A stretch of DNA of 64,000 bases from Astrothelium macrocarpum (GCA_021030915.1 JAGEMR010000125.1:21595-85594); one strand, 5' to 3'; positions 35,777-46,603 are shown, counted from the first letter of the stretch. The notes: generated by a model from the letters alone, not told the origin. A program made the numbers and translations.

Positions 35777-36840
35777 ATGACAAGCATCCTAAAAGACCAG
35801 ATCAAGCTCAAGCAAACAGCTTCTCATACCTACTCTGTTTCCTACCATAAGGATTGGACTGTAGGACCTAGTACGCCTTTCTTTAATTCGTCGTGCTCCT
35901 TTTCCTGAATGATGATTACTTTCAGCTTATTCCAGCTCTACATGGTGGATCCGTGGCTGCCGTTATTCATCACGTCGCTACCACACATCTCCAGACCACG
36001 CTCGCAGCCCAAAATCAATTCGATATACTGACGCTTCATCTCCACTTTCTTCGTTCATGCGAACCACGAGACGGCGTCGTTACCGTGGTCAACCTGAAAG
36101 TCGGTGCGGGCACGAGCACTCTCCAACTACAATTGTCGCAGCAAGAGCAGGTCAAAGTCATTGCGATAGCGACTTCGATCAATTTCGACAAGCCTGTCGG
36201 GCCCACTCACTCCACTGATCGGGCCCTACATCCCCCGCCCAGGCCAACTCCCAACTTTGAAAAAGTCCTCGCAAATCAACCCGACAAGGATTGGTTACCG
36301 TCACATCTAGTTGGCGAAGTCATTCCCTTTACACGCCGCCTGCTGGTGCTGAACCCACGCGGCGGCTTCCCTGTCGACGGTATCTGTGATGCGTGGAATA
36401 CATTCATGGGGGAAGAGCGCATAGACTCTACATATCTAGCGTTGATGGCCGACTGCATACCGTCCATGTCCGATACGCTCCTTCGCAACGGCGGTCTCTA
36501 CGACGCGCGCAACAATTTCAAGCAGATCGAGCAATGGGCAGAGAACAATCCGGGTATCCCCGCAGAGTTGTCAAAGTCACTCAAGGACGCGGCGCAGTCG
36601 GCGTTGTTCGATAGCACAGTAACTTTGGACATCGAATTTAAGCGAAGACTTCCAAAGGAGGGTGTGCAGTGGATTTTCACAAGGGCTGCAACCAGAATGC
36701 TCGATGGGGGAAGGTTAGATCTCGATGTCACTATATGTAACGAGAAAATGGAGATTCTTTGTTTAGCGCGCCAGGTCATCCTTGCTCTCGACGCGAAGAG
36801 GAGATTCGGAGGTGGGAAAAAAGCCAAGTCTGCTCTCTGA
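35777..36840 (+). CDS. Hot-dog acyl-CoA thioesterase-like protein (copy B)
   Basis: Two exons, 35777-35870 and 35936-36840, joined by a 65-nt intron; 332 residues. Splicing gives KDWTVGPTLHGGSVAAVIHH, the N-terminal hot-dog helix signature (HGG then hydrophobic helix). The second hot-dog has DSTVTLDIEFKRRLPKEGVQ, WIFTRAATRM and GRLDLDVTICNEKMEI. A likely role is release or hydrolysis of an acyl thioester. The position between a P450 and a 2OG oxygenase on the same strand suggests a shared pathway. The stop codon lies within 3 bp of the end of MITE copy E3. Paralogue of the gene at 24935-26069. Confidence 0.82.
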
Positions 36841-37060
36841 AATTTGCAATGAGAAATGTCACCCATGATCGCGAAAGATAATTCGCCGCACGCCTTGTAG
36901 GGAGGATCTCATATCACTTCTAACAATTGAAGACTGCAGAAAGGTCGCTGAAAATAGCTCCCAAGATTTTCTTGCTCGTCATTTTCGGAGGCTCCTTTAC
37001 AAGGCGTGCGGCGAATTACCTCTCTCGGTCATGGTTGACATTTTCTATTGCAATCCCTGG
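36837..37060. mobile_element. MITE family 1, copy E3, abutting a stop codon
   Basis: 224-bp element with the best preserved arms, about 63 bp: left TTTGCAATGAGAAATGTCAC...CGCCGCACGCCTTGTAGG, right (inverted) ATTGCAATAGAAAATGTCAA...CGCCGCACGCCTTGTAA. The outer right end is CCAGGGATTGCAAT when inverted. The left end overlaps the TGA of the thioesterase gene (36838-36840). No clear target duplication was found, so the left boundary may be a few bases off. Confidence 0.75.
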
Positions 37061-37274
37061 TTGCGGGGTATATATGTTGTCTAAGCTGTAGTCAAACGGG
37101 AACGACTTGCTAAGCAAATCTGCATTGCATTAAGTACCTACCTTACCTTATCTAATTTGGCTAGCTCATTGAGTGACAAGCATCAGACTTGACGTCGTTC
37201 GATTATCTCGCCTTTACCTTTCAAAAAAAATGTGGTAAATAACTGTCTTTCTTTTCTCGTCTTACCATCTAGAT

Positions 37275-38335
37275 ATGGCGTTTCCGATTATTGATATAGC
37301 ACGAATCGATGACCCAGACTCTCAGCTGGCAATCGCAAAGGAGATTACGGATGCGAGCCGGACATGGGGGTTTCTACTTTTGGAAAATCATTCGATACCA
37401 GCCAAAGATATTGAAGAGATGTTTAGATTCGCGCGCGAGTTTTTTGTCGACGTGCCTGAGGATGAAAAGACGCCGTGGCCCATCAACAATCAATACATTG
37501 GTTATGTTAGACCGCTTAGCGATCGTGTAAAGGATGACAAGGCAAGCATGTGGTTCTCTGGCCTATCAGGTACTCTCGCAAGCAAGCAGGGACAAGAAGC
37601 TATGCCGCCGTACTGGCGTGAGAAAGTTGACGAGGTTGAAGCATTCAGGCACAGTTGTCATGATCTCGTCATCAAACTATTAGTCTGCTTCGCACTGGCT
37701 CTGGATCTCCCAGATCGCAATTATTTTGCCAAAGCGCATGCTGAAGATGCTGGAGACGGCAACCAGTTCCGCATGCTATGCTACCCTGCTCGAAGCCACC
37801 AACTGCCCAAAACCACAACTCGGATGTCTACACATTCAGATTCGGGATCCGTCACGCTCCTATTTCAGACGTGCTCAGGTCTTGAAGTTGAAGCACCAGA
37901 CGGGAAAGGATGGGTCCTTGCTCCACATCTGGATAATCATATCCTTGTCAATCTAGGCGATGCACTTGCATTCTGTAAGTATTCGCATTTGCACTGAATG
38001 ATGCTGTTCACGAAGGTTTGGTATGGATGCTGACTGCATTTGGCGACGCAGGGTCTGGCGGACAATTGAAAGCCACCAAGCACCGTGTCACATTTGATGG
38101 CGTGCCGCATGATGCGGAAAGATTGAGTATGGCCTATTTTGGTGCCGCATCTCCAGAGACGGTCCTCGAACCTCTAAAGGTAGACGGCGTAGGGGAGAAA
38201 ATGGAACCGTACGAAGCCAATGGACTGACTATTCCGGCTGGTATTACAGTTGGTCAATATTCGGAAATGATCATGACATCGATTTATGGCAGCAGTGTAC
38301 AACGGCAGCAACCTGTTTCCATTTCGGAAGCGTAG
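37275..38335 (+). CDS. 2-oxoglutarate/Fe(II) dioxygenase, isopenicillin-N-synthase-like
   Basis: Non-haem iron oxygenase. Exons 37275-37974 and 38052-38335 with a 77-nt intron; 327 residues. The N-terminal DIOX_N region starts FPIIDIARIDD and has TWGFLLLENHSI and FFVDVPEDEK. The iron site is H187-x-D189 (THSDSGSVTLLFQ) and H244 (TKHRVTF), with RLSMAYF carrying the Arg that binds 2-oxoglutarate. The intron splits the Trp codon of the conserved FWSGGQLK region (here F-W-S-G-G-Q-L-K). Members hydroxylate, desaturate or cyclise small metabolites. It follows the P450 and thioesterase genes on the same strand. Confidence 0.88.
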
Positions 38336-38804
38336 AGAAAACACTTTACAGTATCGTATTGGACGGCGATTCGAGGTGACCGAGATGCTGATGAGACAGC
38401 CAACTAAAATAACAATTCTAAAGATATCGATGATGCCGAAAAGGCCCTGCAGCTGCTAGTCATGCCCTTTAAAAGCCTTATAGACCCATTCCAGGTTTTG
38501 TGAATCTCTTTGGCATGTAAGAAGGATCGTCTATCATTGGCTCCCGCAGCCTCTGCAAAAAGAAATGTTGTAGACTAAAAGAGACGTAGTCTGCCTTACA
38601 CATGCCAGAGAGATCTTTCATCATGATAATTGGTATGGCTCTTACGAGGGTTTGTTAACATGTGATTCGACGTGCCCGAATGCTTGAAACGGTATAATGA
38701 TCCTCCCCAATATGTGTGTATTTTTCTTGCCCTCTTCGACATCATTTTTGGTAACCATTGGCGGCCCGTTCTTTCTCTGAGGTACATGTCCATTGGCGTG
38801 TCCC
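38336..38804. other. Intergenic between convergent genes
   Basis: About 470 bp holding 3' UTRs; no gene or repeat recognised. Confidence 0.45.
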
Positions 38805-39978
38805 TCAACCCGGGTTTTGATACGATATGGAACTTTGCGGTACATACTCAGACGTCCCTTTCGTACATGGTGTGAAATGGTAGTTCAATTCGACATAGTT
38901 GTCTCCAAAAACTGGAAATGAAACCACGTAGTGGGAAGAAGGGCGAATCTCATTCAAAGGATTCAACAACTGTTGAAGCAAATCATCATGTGAACGTATC
39001 CATTTTGCAGATATGGGAACATGGAGATCACGTAGTCCTTGTAGTTCGGAAACGAAGTGGCACACTTTTGTCCAGATTGCATCACGAAGCAGAGAATTGT
39101 TGAGTGTTGCTACAGACTCTATGCAAGTCCACTGCATCGAGATCCACCGGATTTCATTCAAACGTACTCGCGGAACAGACTGAGCAAGATAGAGTAGCGG
39201 ATCAAGATTATTGAAATCAAAGCGGTTGTCTGTATATAGGATGCTGGCTGATTCGGAGTATCTTCAGAATCTGGGTTAGTACCTATCGGAAAAATCCTCT
39301 TTACGCTTACATCTGTCTGCACGTTCGTAGTAAAGGAAGAAATGAATTTGGCATCGGCTTTTTTACTGTCTTGAAACTGATGTCAAAGCCAGGAACAGGC
39401 CCGGGTGGACTGCGGTGCTCGCCCATACCTCGGCGGGGGATCCGGATCCAGCGAGAGGTTGAGGTCGTACCCCAACACTTATGAGAACGAGTATCCTTAT
39501 TCTGGGAATTGCTGAAACATTTGATAGCTAAAAGACGCCCGCGCAAGCTCACCACATGGAGGAGGTGACCTCCAAGGACTTCCTTCCAGATGGTCTGACG
39601 GATCTCGGGCGGAAGTTTGAGCAGTAACGACTGAGTCTGATGCCGGGCTGCTCGAAGATTTCTAGATGGGCTCACAGGACGTCGTTCCGATTTACCCTCG
39701 GAAAAAATTAGCGATGCCAGTCGTATGGGGCGGTTTGTAGGTAAAGGCTGCGGTGAGTATTGTTCTCTCTCAATCCGTACCAGTTGGAAAAAATCCGCAA
39801 CATCACGCGCAGACATTTCCAATACTTGAACATAAAGGATGATTGTAGGGAGCGGGGTGAGTGAATGCGTCTGGACCTCACTGGGAGCTGTTATAAGTTG
39901 TAGGCTGCAAGGGATGCAGTCAGTCGTACAGATAAATGCAAGGGGGTCTGTACGACGAAAATCCTGCCGCTCGTCCAT
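38805..39978 (-). CDS. DUF7730 / F-box-like fungal protein
   Basis: Two exons, 39978-39311 and 39261-38805, with a 49-nt intron; 374 residues. The core reads LLKLPPEIRQTIWKEVLGG followed by LLRTCRQ, and splicing adds IYSESASILYTDNRFDF, the family signature (cysteine-Arg-Gln, Tyr, Glu, then a Leu-Tyr strand ending in FDF). Such proteins are expanded in Pezizomycotina and may be F-box-like, but function is unproven. The first 54 residues are atypical; the Met at 39816 (MSARDVADFF) could be the true start. The upstream flank carries an isolated MITE end (40022-40051). Confidence 0.7.
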
Positions 39979-40021
39979 ATCGAGCGTTCCACTAATAGGT
40001 CCATGGCAACTTCGGTCTCAT

Positions 40022-40051
40022 ACGATCAGTATCATTTCTTATTGCAAACCG
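40022..40051. mobile_element. Isolated end of MITE family 1
   Basis: Read inverted: GGTTTGCAATAAGAAATG, the family 1 terminus, followed by unrelated sequence. No partner arm was found nearby, so this is a truncated remnant 20 bp from copy E4. Confidence 0.45.
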
Positions 40052-40070
40052 TTCGTGAAGTAGTTGTAGC

Positions 40071-40299
40071 CACCAAGGGTTACAACAAAAAATGTCACTG
40101 GCGAGCGTGAGCGACATAGCCGCCGCAGGTCTCATAGGGAGGACCCTATACCGTTTTCAATTTTCACAAATCGTAAAAATGTCGTGATTGATTTGTTAAA
40201 AAAATCATCTCCAAGGCTGTTTCGTTGTTTGTGGTTGAGGGGCCTCCTGTGAGGTGTGCGGCGAATTATCTGTGGCTGTGGCTGGGATCTTACGTTCCA
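40071..40299. mobile_element. MITE family 1, copy E4 (degenerate)
   Basis: Left end CACCAAGGGTTACAACAA then AATGTCACTGGCG and GCCGCCGCAGGTCTCATAGG; right arm, inverted, AGATAATTCGCCGCACACC then TCACAGGAGGCCCC. The inner arms are clear but the outer right end has decayed. It sits about 110 bp upstream of the PRP6 start, so in its promoter. Confidence 0.65.
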
Positions 40300-40408
40300 C
40301 TAAGCCTTTCTAGTAAACTTGAACTTCAAAGCCTAATTAATTACCTTAATCTCTCATAATTTCCCACCTTTCGCGAATCATTTGAACATATCCTCATTTG
40401 TTACCGCC

Positions 40409-43327
40409 ATGTCCGGTCGCAAAGATTTCCTAGGCCAACCTGCGCCCGAGAACTACGTCGCTGGTCTTGGTCGTGGTGCGACTGGTTTCACTACACGCTC
40501 AGATCTTGGCCCTGCCCGTGAAGGACCCAGTGAAGAGCAGATCAAAGAAGCTCTTGCGAAGCGCGCTGCACAACTGGGCGCTGCAGCACCTACAGCTTAC
40601 GGCGCAGTTGAAAAAAAAGACGACGACGAAGATGACGACCGCTTTCAAGATCCAGAAAACGAAGTTGGCTTATTCGCCAGCGGAACATTCGACCGAGATG
40701 ATGATGAGGCAGATCGAATATACCAAGAGGTAGATGAGAAGATGGACAAGCGTCGGCGAGCACGAAGGTTAGTACACTCATCCCTTTCCCTATGCCCGTT
40801 TCAAGCAAAATGTTCATCAGTCATCTTGTGTTTGGCTGGACAGATTGCCGACTTGAATCCGCTCCGTCCTTTTAGGGAAGCCCGCGAACAAGCCGAACGA
40901 GATGAATACGAGCGCAACAACCCCAAGATTCAACAACAATTCGCAGACCTTAAACGTGCCCTCGGCAGTGTGACGGACGAAGACTGGGCCAATATTCCAG
41001 AAGTCGGTGATCTCACCGGCAAAAATAGGAGGACGAAGCAGAATCTACGACAACGGTTCTATGCTGTACCCGATAGTGTGATTGCAGGTGCCAGAGATGC
41101 AGGCCAGTTCGATACCAGCATAGCCAATGATAAAGTTGACGCAAATGGGACAAATGGCACAAATGGAGCAGACAACGTGGATGGCACCATGACAAATTTT
41201 GCGGATCTAGGTGCTGCTAGAGACAAGGTGCTTCAAGTTCGCTTAGACCAAGCAGCACAAGGATCAGGGAATGATGCTACATCTGGCACTGCTACAAGCA
41301 TCGATCCAAAGGGCTATCTCACAAGTCTCACAAAGTCAGAGGTCAAGGCAGGCGAGATTCCTGTTGGAGATATTAAGCGAGTTCGAGTTCTTCTCGAATC
41401 CGTCATCAAAACAAATCCAAAACATGGTCCTGGATGGATTGCTGCTGCTCGATTGGAAGAGTTTGCAGGCCGAACAGTTGCGGCCAGAAACGTGATTGCC
41501 CGAGGCACCGAAAATTGTCCAAAGAATGAAGACGTCTGGCTAGAGAGCATTCGGTTAAATGACAATCAAAATGCCAAGATCATTGCTGCAAACGCCATCA
41601 AGAATAACGATAGGTCTACTCGATTATGGATAGAGGCGATGAAATTGGAAAACGATGCAAGAGCGAAGAAGCGCGTCCTACGACATGCCATAGATGCAGT
41701 TCCACAATCTGTTGCTATTTGGAAGGAAGCTGTCAATCTTGAAGAAGACCCTGCTGATGCCAAATTAATGCTGGCAAAAGCCACAGAAATCATACCCCTA
41801 TCAGTGGAATTATGGCTTGCCCTTGCGCGATTAGAGACACCAGAGAATGCCCAAGCTGTACTAAATAAGGCTCGCAAAGCTGTACCTACAAGTCATGAGA
41901 TATGGATTGCAGCTGCAAGACTTCAAGAGCAGATGAGTGATGCCAAGATGGTCAACCGTGTCATGGAACGTGGTATCAAAGCTTTGGCCCGTGAATCGGC
42001 CATGCTCAAGCGCGAGGACTGGATTACCGAAGCTGAAAAATGCGAAGACGAGGGTGCCATCTTAACTTGCGGAGCCATTATCAAAGAAACTCTGGGATGG
42101 GGTCTTGACGAGGACGACGACCGGAAGGACGTCTGGAAAGAAGATGCCAAGTCGAGCATCGGACGTGGAAAATATGAGACTGCGCGAGCCATTTATGCCT
42201 ACTGTCTACGAGTCTTTGTCATGTCACGATCGACCTGGCTCGCAGCGGCAGATCTCGAACGCAATCACGGAACGCGACAAGCCTTGTGGGACGTCTTGGA
42301 AAAAGGTACCAACGCCTGTCCCAACAGCGAAATCCTGTGGATGCAACTCGCCAAAGAAAAATGGCAGGCTGGCGACATGGACGGCGCCCGCCGCACCCTC
42401 GGCACCGCCTTTAGCCGTAATCCAGGCAACGAAGACATCTGGCTCGCCGCCGTCAAACTCGAAGGCGACAACGGCCAAACCGACCAAGCGCGCTCGCTGC
42501 TCGAACAAGCGCGCAGCCAAGCCGGCACAGACCGCGTGTGGATCAAATCCGTCGCCTTCGAGCGCGCGTGGGGCAGCAGCGACGACGCGCTCGACCTCGT
42601 CAACCAGGGCCTGCAGCTGTACCCGTCCGCAGCGAAGCTGTGGATGCTCAAGGGGCAGATCTACGAGTCCCTGTCGAAGCTGGCGCAGGCGCGCGAGGCC
42701 TTCAACACGGGCACGCGCGCCTGCCCCAAGTCCGTGCCGCTGTGGCTGCTCACTGCGCGCCTGGACGAGCGGCAGGGCGCGATTGTGCGTGCGCGCTCCG
42801 TGCTCGACCGCGCCAAGCTCGCGAATCCAAAGGACGACGCCCTGTGGGTGGAGAGCGTGCGGCTGGAGCGGCGTGCGGGGAATCTTGCCGCTGCGCAGAA
42901 TCTCATGGCGGCGGCGTTGCAGGAAGTTCCGACGTCGGGCTTGTTGTGGTCGGAGAAGATTATGCAGCTGGAAGCGCGCACGCAGCGGAAGCCGAGGGTG
43001 CTGGAGGCGATTAAGAAGGTGAATGCCGATCCGCTGCTGTTTGTGACGGCGGCGCGGCTGTTTTGGGGAGAGCGGAAGTTGGAAAAGGCGATGTCGTGGT
43101 TTGAAAAAGCAATTGTTCTGGACAGTGATATCGGGGATACATGGGCATGGTATGTGAAGTTTCTAAGAGAGCATGGGACAGAGGAAAAGAGGGCGGAGGT
43201 GGCGAGCAAGTGTGTAGTGAGCGAACCAAAACATGGTGAGGTATGGCAGCGCGTGGCGAAGGATCCAAAAAATGCGGGAAAGGGGGTTGAAGAGATTTTG
43301 AAGATTTGTGTGGGTCTGGTGGAGTAA
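40409..43327 (+). CDS. PRP6: Pre-mRNA splicing factor PRP6/Prp1
   Basis: Component of the U4/U6.U5 tri-snRNP, bridging U5 and U4/U6 during spliceosome assembly in the nucleus. Exons 40409-40767 and 40876-43327; 936 residues. The N-terminal PRP1 domain begins SGRKDFLGQPAPENYVAGLG and includes DRFQDPENEVGLFASGTFDR and FADLKRALGSVTDEDWANIP. The remainder is an array of HAT/TPR-like repeats with recurring W-x-x-A-x-x-L-E patterns (for example ENCPKNEDVWLESIRL). Codon use becomes strongly GC-rich after about 42300. The single 108-nt intron is a multiple of three without a stop, so an unspliced transcript would remain in frame. Intact. Confidence 0.95.
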   Translation: MSGRKDFLGQPAPENYVAGLGRGATGFTTRSDLGPAREGPSEEQIKEALAKRAAQLGAAAPTAYGAVEKKDDDEDDDRFQDPENEVGLFASGTFDRDDDEADRIYQEVDEKMDKRRRARRLVHSSLSLCPFQAKCSSVILCLAGQIADLNPLRPFREAREQAERDEYERNNPKIQQQFADLKRALGSVTDEDWANIPEVGDLTGKNRRTKQNLRQRFYAVPDSVIAGARDAGQFDTSIANDKVDANGTNGTNGADNVDGTMTNFADLGAARDKVLQVRLDQAAQGSGNDATSGTATSIDPKGYLTSLTKSEVKAGEIPVGDIKRVRVLLESVIKTNPKHGPGWIAAARLEEFAGRTVAARNVIARGTENCPKNEDVWLESIRLNDNQNAKIIAANAIKNNDRSTRLWIEAMKLENDARAKKRVLRHAIDAVPQSVAIWKEAVNLEEDPADAKLMLAKATEIIPLSVELWLALARLETPENAQAVLNKARKAVPTSHEIWIAAARLQEQMSDAKMVNRVMERGIKALARESAMLKREDWITEAEKCEDEGAILTCGAIIKETLGWGLDEDDDRKDVWKEDAKSSIGRGKYETARAIYAYCLRVFVMSRSTWLAAADLERNHGTRQALWDVLEKGTNACPNSEILWMQLAKEKWQAGDMDGARRTLGTAFSRNPGNEDIWLAAVKLEGDNGQTDQARSLLEQARSQAGTDRVWIKSVAFERAWGSSDDALDLVNQGLQLYPSAAKLWMLKGQIYESLSKLAQAREAFNTGTRACPKSVPLWLLTARLDERQGAIVRARSVLDRAKLANPKDDALWVESVRLERRAGNLAAAQNLMAAALQEVPTSGLLWSEKIMQLEARTQRKPRVLEAIKKVNADPLLFVTAARLFWGERKLEKAMSWFEKAIVLDSDIGDTWAWYVKFLREHGTEEKRAEVASKCVVSEPKHGEVWQRVAKDPKNAGKGVEEILKICVGLVE

Positions 43328-43676
43328 GAGGTCAGATGGAATGGGATGGATGAAATGGGATAGGCGAGCGGGCTTAGATATATCCACAATGACAATGGGT
43401 TGTCCCATGAATGAAGCAGGTTCATTGATAGACTGACATGATATGATAAACAATGCCAGCCATCTAATCAGTGCTTGACCTTGCAACTGAGCTATACTGA
43501 TACAATGCTTGCGGTAATTTCATCATTTCGATCCTCCAGTAATAAAACACCCCCCAATGACCTTAGGTATCGAACATCCAGCACCCAAAATGCTCCGACA
43601 ACCTTCAACTCCAATGCGCCCGCCTGGCATATATATCCAATCCTCCCGTCCTCTCCATGGGGGGCGCCTACATCAC
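43328..43676. other. Intergenic, convergent 3' ends of PRP6 and HFI1
   Basis: About 350 bp, 3' UTRs only. A long ORF reaching in from the right is a GC- and Pro-rich shadow of HFI1. Confidence 0.5.
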
Positions 43677-45124
43677 TCAAACCCCCACAGCCAAACACTC
43701 ATCCAACAACCCATCCAAATGCACCCTATCCTCCACCTCCCCACCCGTCCACCCCACATCCGCCTCCCCTTCCCCCTCCGCACTCTTCACCCCCACGGCC
43801 CTCGCCAACAACCCCTTCCCCACATCCCCCCTCCCCGCCTCCTCCTCCGCCCACAACCCTCCCGTAATCCTCCCCGCAACCAACGGCACCTGTCCCAACC
43901 ACGGATCGCCGACTTCCAACGCCACCCTCAAATCCGCCATGCCCAACGGCCGCCGCCTCATCGCCGCCTCCATCTCGACGGGGAGCAGCCCCTCCTTGCC
44001 GCGCGCGACCTCGCCGCGCCACGCAGCGGCCTCCTCGCGCCGCCGCCGGCGGCGGTACGCGGCGCTCTGCACGTACGGCTCGCCGTCGCTGCGCACGCGC
44101 GCGAAGAAGCCCGTCAGCGCCTCCTTGACGTACGCTTCCGCCGCGTGCGCCAGGAACTCGGCGCACACCGCCTCCTGCGCGGGGCCGTGCGTCAGCCCAG
44201 ATGCGTAGCAGATCGGGCCCAGCCGTGGGAGGAGGGTTTCCGGGTCTGGGAATTCGAGCGTCTCGGAGGCGAGAGGCAGGATGTAGCGTTTTTTGATTTC
44301 TGCGTCGAGGTTGGTTTTGTGTGAGGAGGTTGCGGCGGGTGCGCCGGTGGTGGATAGGGACGCGTTGCCGGTGGTGGAGGAGGGCAGGCCGGGTGGGGGG
44401 GATTGGATCCGGATGGTGCGCGAAGCGGTGTAGGCGTGCATGCGGGATTGGAAGGAGTCGTGGGGGGTGGTGGAGGTGGGGGAGGAAGGCGAGGATGGGT
44501 TGGGGAGAGCGGTGGATTTGATGCGATGGCGTTCGCGCGCGGGGAGATGCATGACTTCGGATTTGAGACGGGCTTCTGTGGCGTCGGAGCCTGAGGTGGC
44601 ACCTTTGGGGAGGGTGGTGCTGGGCTTGTCATTGGCGGAGACGAAGGGCGCAGGACCGCTGGCTTCGGGAGGGTCACGGGAGAGATTGGCATAGAGGGCA
44701 ACAAGGAGTTGGTTATGAAGGTGGGTGAGATCGGTGGTATGGGTAGAGTGTGGGGCTGGTTGTGAGAGGAGGGGGTTTATGGTGGTGTTGAGTTCGAAAG
44801 GGGTGAGGTGGCCTGGATGAGGATGTTAGTGGAGACAGTTCTCTTTCCAAAAAAAAAAAAAAAAGTTGTGAAGGGCCCCGGAGAGGATTGGCGATGTCTA
44901 CCTTGTACAAAATCACTGATGGCTTCTTTGTATTTTGTCCATCCCTCGCCAATGCCCTGCTTCAATGCGGTATAGATTGGTTCAATATCCACACGAGGCG
45001 TCTTTTTCTTTTCCGGTTCTGCAGGCTTTGCGATCGGCGTTGGGAGCAGTTTGGAGGAAAGTAGGGGCGTAGTCGAGCCATTTTGGGATATGGGATCGGT
45101 ACGATGAAGGTCGGCAGGATTCAT
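43677..45124 (-). CDS. HFI1: SAGA transcriptional coactivator HFI1/ADA1
   Basis: Structural subunit of the SAGA histone acetyltransferase coactivator in the nucleus. Exons 45124-44902 and 44812-43677 with an 89-nt intron that contains a 16-base homopolymer; 452 residues. The N-terminal SAGA-Tad1 region has RVDIEPIYTALKQGIGEGW then KYKEAISDFVQGHLTPFEL, assembled across the splice junction. A histone-fold region follows about residue 240-330 (RYILPLASETLEFPD, GPICYASGLTHGPAQEAVC). Late segments MRRRPLGMADLRVALEVGD fit fungal HFI1. The middle is low complexity (Ser, Pro, Thr). High GC creates long antisense ORFs, which are shadows. Confidence 0.88.
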
Positions 45125-45814
45125 GGCTGAAGGAGGAGAGATGCTCTGGCGCGAATGATGCGCAATGACTTGTTGAAAGGCGCGAGCCTACAAGAAGCGG
45201 AACAAAGAAGCATCGGAGGTCGAATATCGGAGGACGATGTAGGGGGAAGACCTTCAGCTGGAGAATGGAGATGTAATGATGTGGTAGTTAAGGCTGGAGA
45301 CGAGATGCGCGCGGCGGTTGTTCCCGCAGAGCCTCAAGAAAATGAAAGCGACACAATCGTTTTTTTTTATTAGATCAGATGCTACATTAGAATGGTGCCG
45401 CCCGAGACCGAAAAGGAACAACCTGGATGTGCCTGAGAAAAACAAACTGAGAACTCTTGGGTTTCAGCTATATTAACTCTCGATGGAGATGGCATACAAG
45501 CCTATTCCTCTCTTCTTATACTCCAAGATCTGGTACACGAGATCGTAGAATAAGAGTGGCGGCTGATGCAAAAGAGTAGAATATGATTTGGCAGACGAAT
45601 GCCAGAGAAGTCTCGCAAGAGTTTTCAAATGTTGCAAGAAGGATACCTTTAATATCAGCCATCCGCGAGTTTGGAAACCTCCATGTTTGTTTGTTTGTTT
45701 ACTTCCTACGCCTTACTAGGGACCCAGAGGGTCACGTGGCGGTCTCTAGCTATCAGATACACATTGATCTCATTTGCTTTCGTCTCATTCGTTTTTGGTG
45801 TTTTCGCTCTCAGC

Positions 45815-45894
45815 CTGCTGCTGCTGTTGCCCTGCCCTGTCTGCTGCTGCTGCTGTTCCTGCTCCTGCCCTGTCTGCTGCTGCCCTGTCTGCTG
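45815..45894 (+). repeat. CTG/CCTG-rich low-complexity tract
   Basis: About 80 bp built from CTG runs and CCCTGTCTGCTG units. It gives Cys/Leu-rich or Gln-rich shadow ORFs but no gene context. Probably a microsatellite. Confidence 0.75.
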
Positions 45895-46547
45895 AATGAG
45901 ATCGTATGCTGATAGTAGGTGTGGGCTGTATCTCAATTTGTGATGTTTCAAAGCATCTCTCTGGAAGTGCTTTGGATGAGTTTTGCAACTGCATATTTCG
46001 TCAAGCTGACTACTACTAGTGAGGCAGGCTGCCGTAGCAGATCAAGCCGCGATTCCTCTGTCCATTGAGGGCACTAGCTTCCATGCATTAGTTGAGAGAC
46101 AATCTTGTTTGCAAATCTAAGTTTGATTCTTCAATATTGCTTTGCTTACGCGTACTAATATTGAATATCGCTCTTTCGTGTCTGCAAATTTGATTGTTAT
46201 GTGTCTGTGTGTGTGTGGGTGGATACTGTAGTATTATGATTAGAAATGGCTGAGACGCGTCACCGCGTTAATGGCCGAATTCATCTTCTGCAGGCTGGCG
46301 ACTCATTGATATTATTATCAGATGATGCTGTTCAGCAAGCTGAAGCTTTTGAACGTGTCAGTAATGATAAAAGAGCTGTGTGTGTGGAGAAATTCCAAAA
46401 ATTCGTATCCGTGGAAGGAGGGTGTTTTTTTTTTTTTGGAAACCTCCATGCATTTTGGAGTTATAAGAAAGCAAGCATTTTTAGATCAGACATTATACTC
46501 CAAAGCCACTATTTTTTCGTGGCTGGGGATCTCCTTGGTAAAATAAT

Positions 46548-46603
46548 CATGAATCTTATCTCTTGCGGTTTGTAACACATTTATCGCAACCACAGAGGTT
46601 GGA
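46548..46603. mobile_element. Isolated, decayed end of MITE family 1
   Basis: Contains ATCTTATCTCTTGCGG and, further on, ACATTTATCGCAACCAC, matching the right arm of family 1 with changes. No left arm was found nearby. Confidence 0.4.

Noticed and set aside
42105..43425. Long ORFs over the end of PRP6 (plus 42105-43022, minus 42661-43425)
   Set aside because: Both are other-frame shadows of the GC-rich HAT-repeat coding region; composition is Arg, Ser and Cys heavy and no domain is visible.
43557..44324. 255-codon plus-strand ORF opposite HFI1
   Set aside because: Pro, Arg and His rich antisense shadow; the minus strand has a clear HFI1 product.
45671..45895. Cys/Leu-rich ORF resembling a membrane peptide
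   Set aside because: Its C-terminal half is a translation of the CTG-rich microsatellite.
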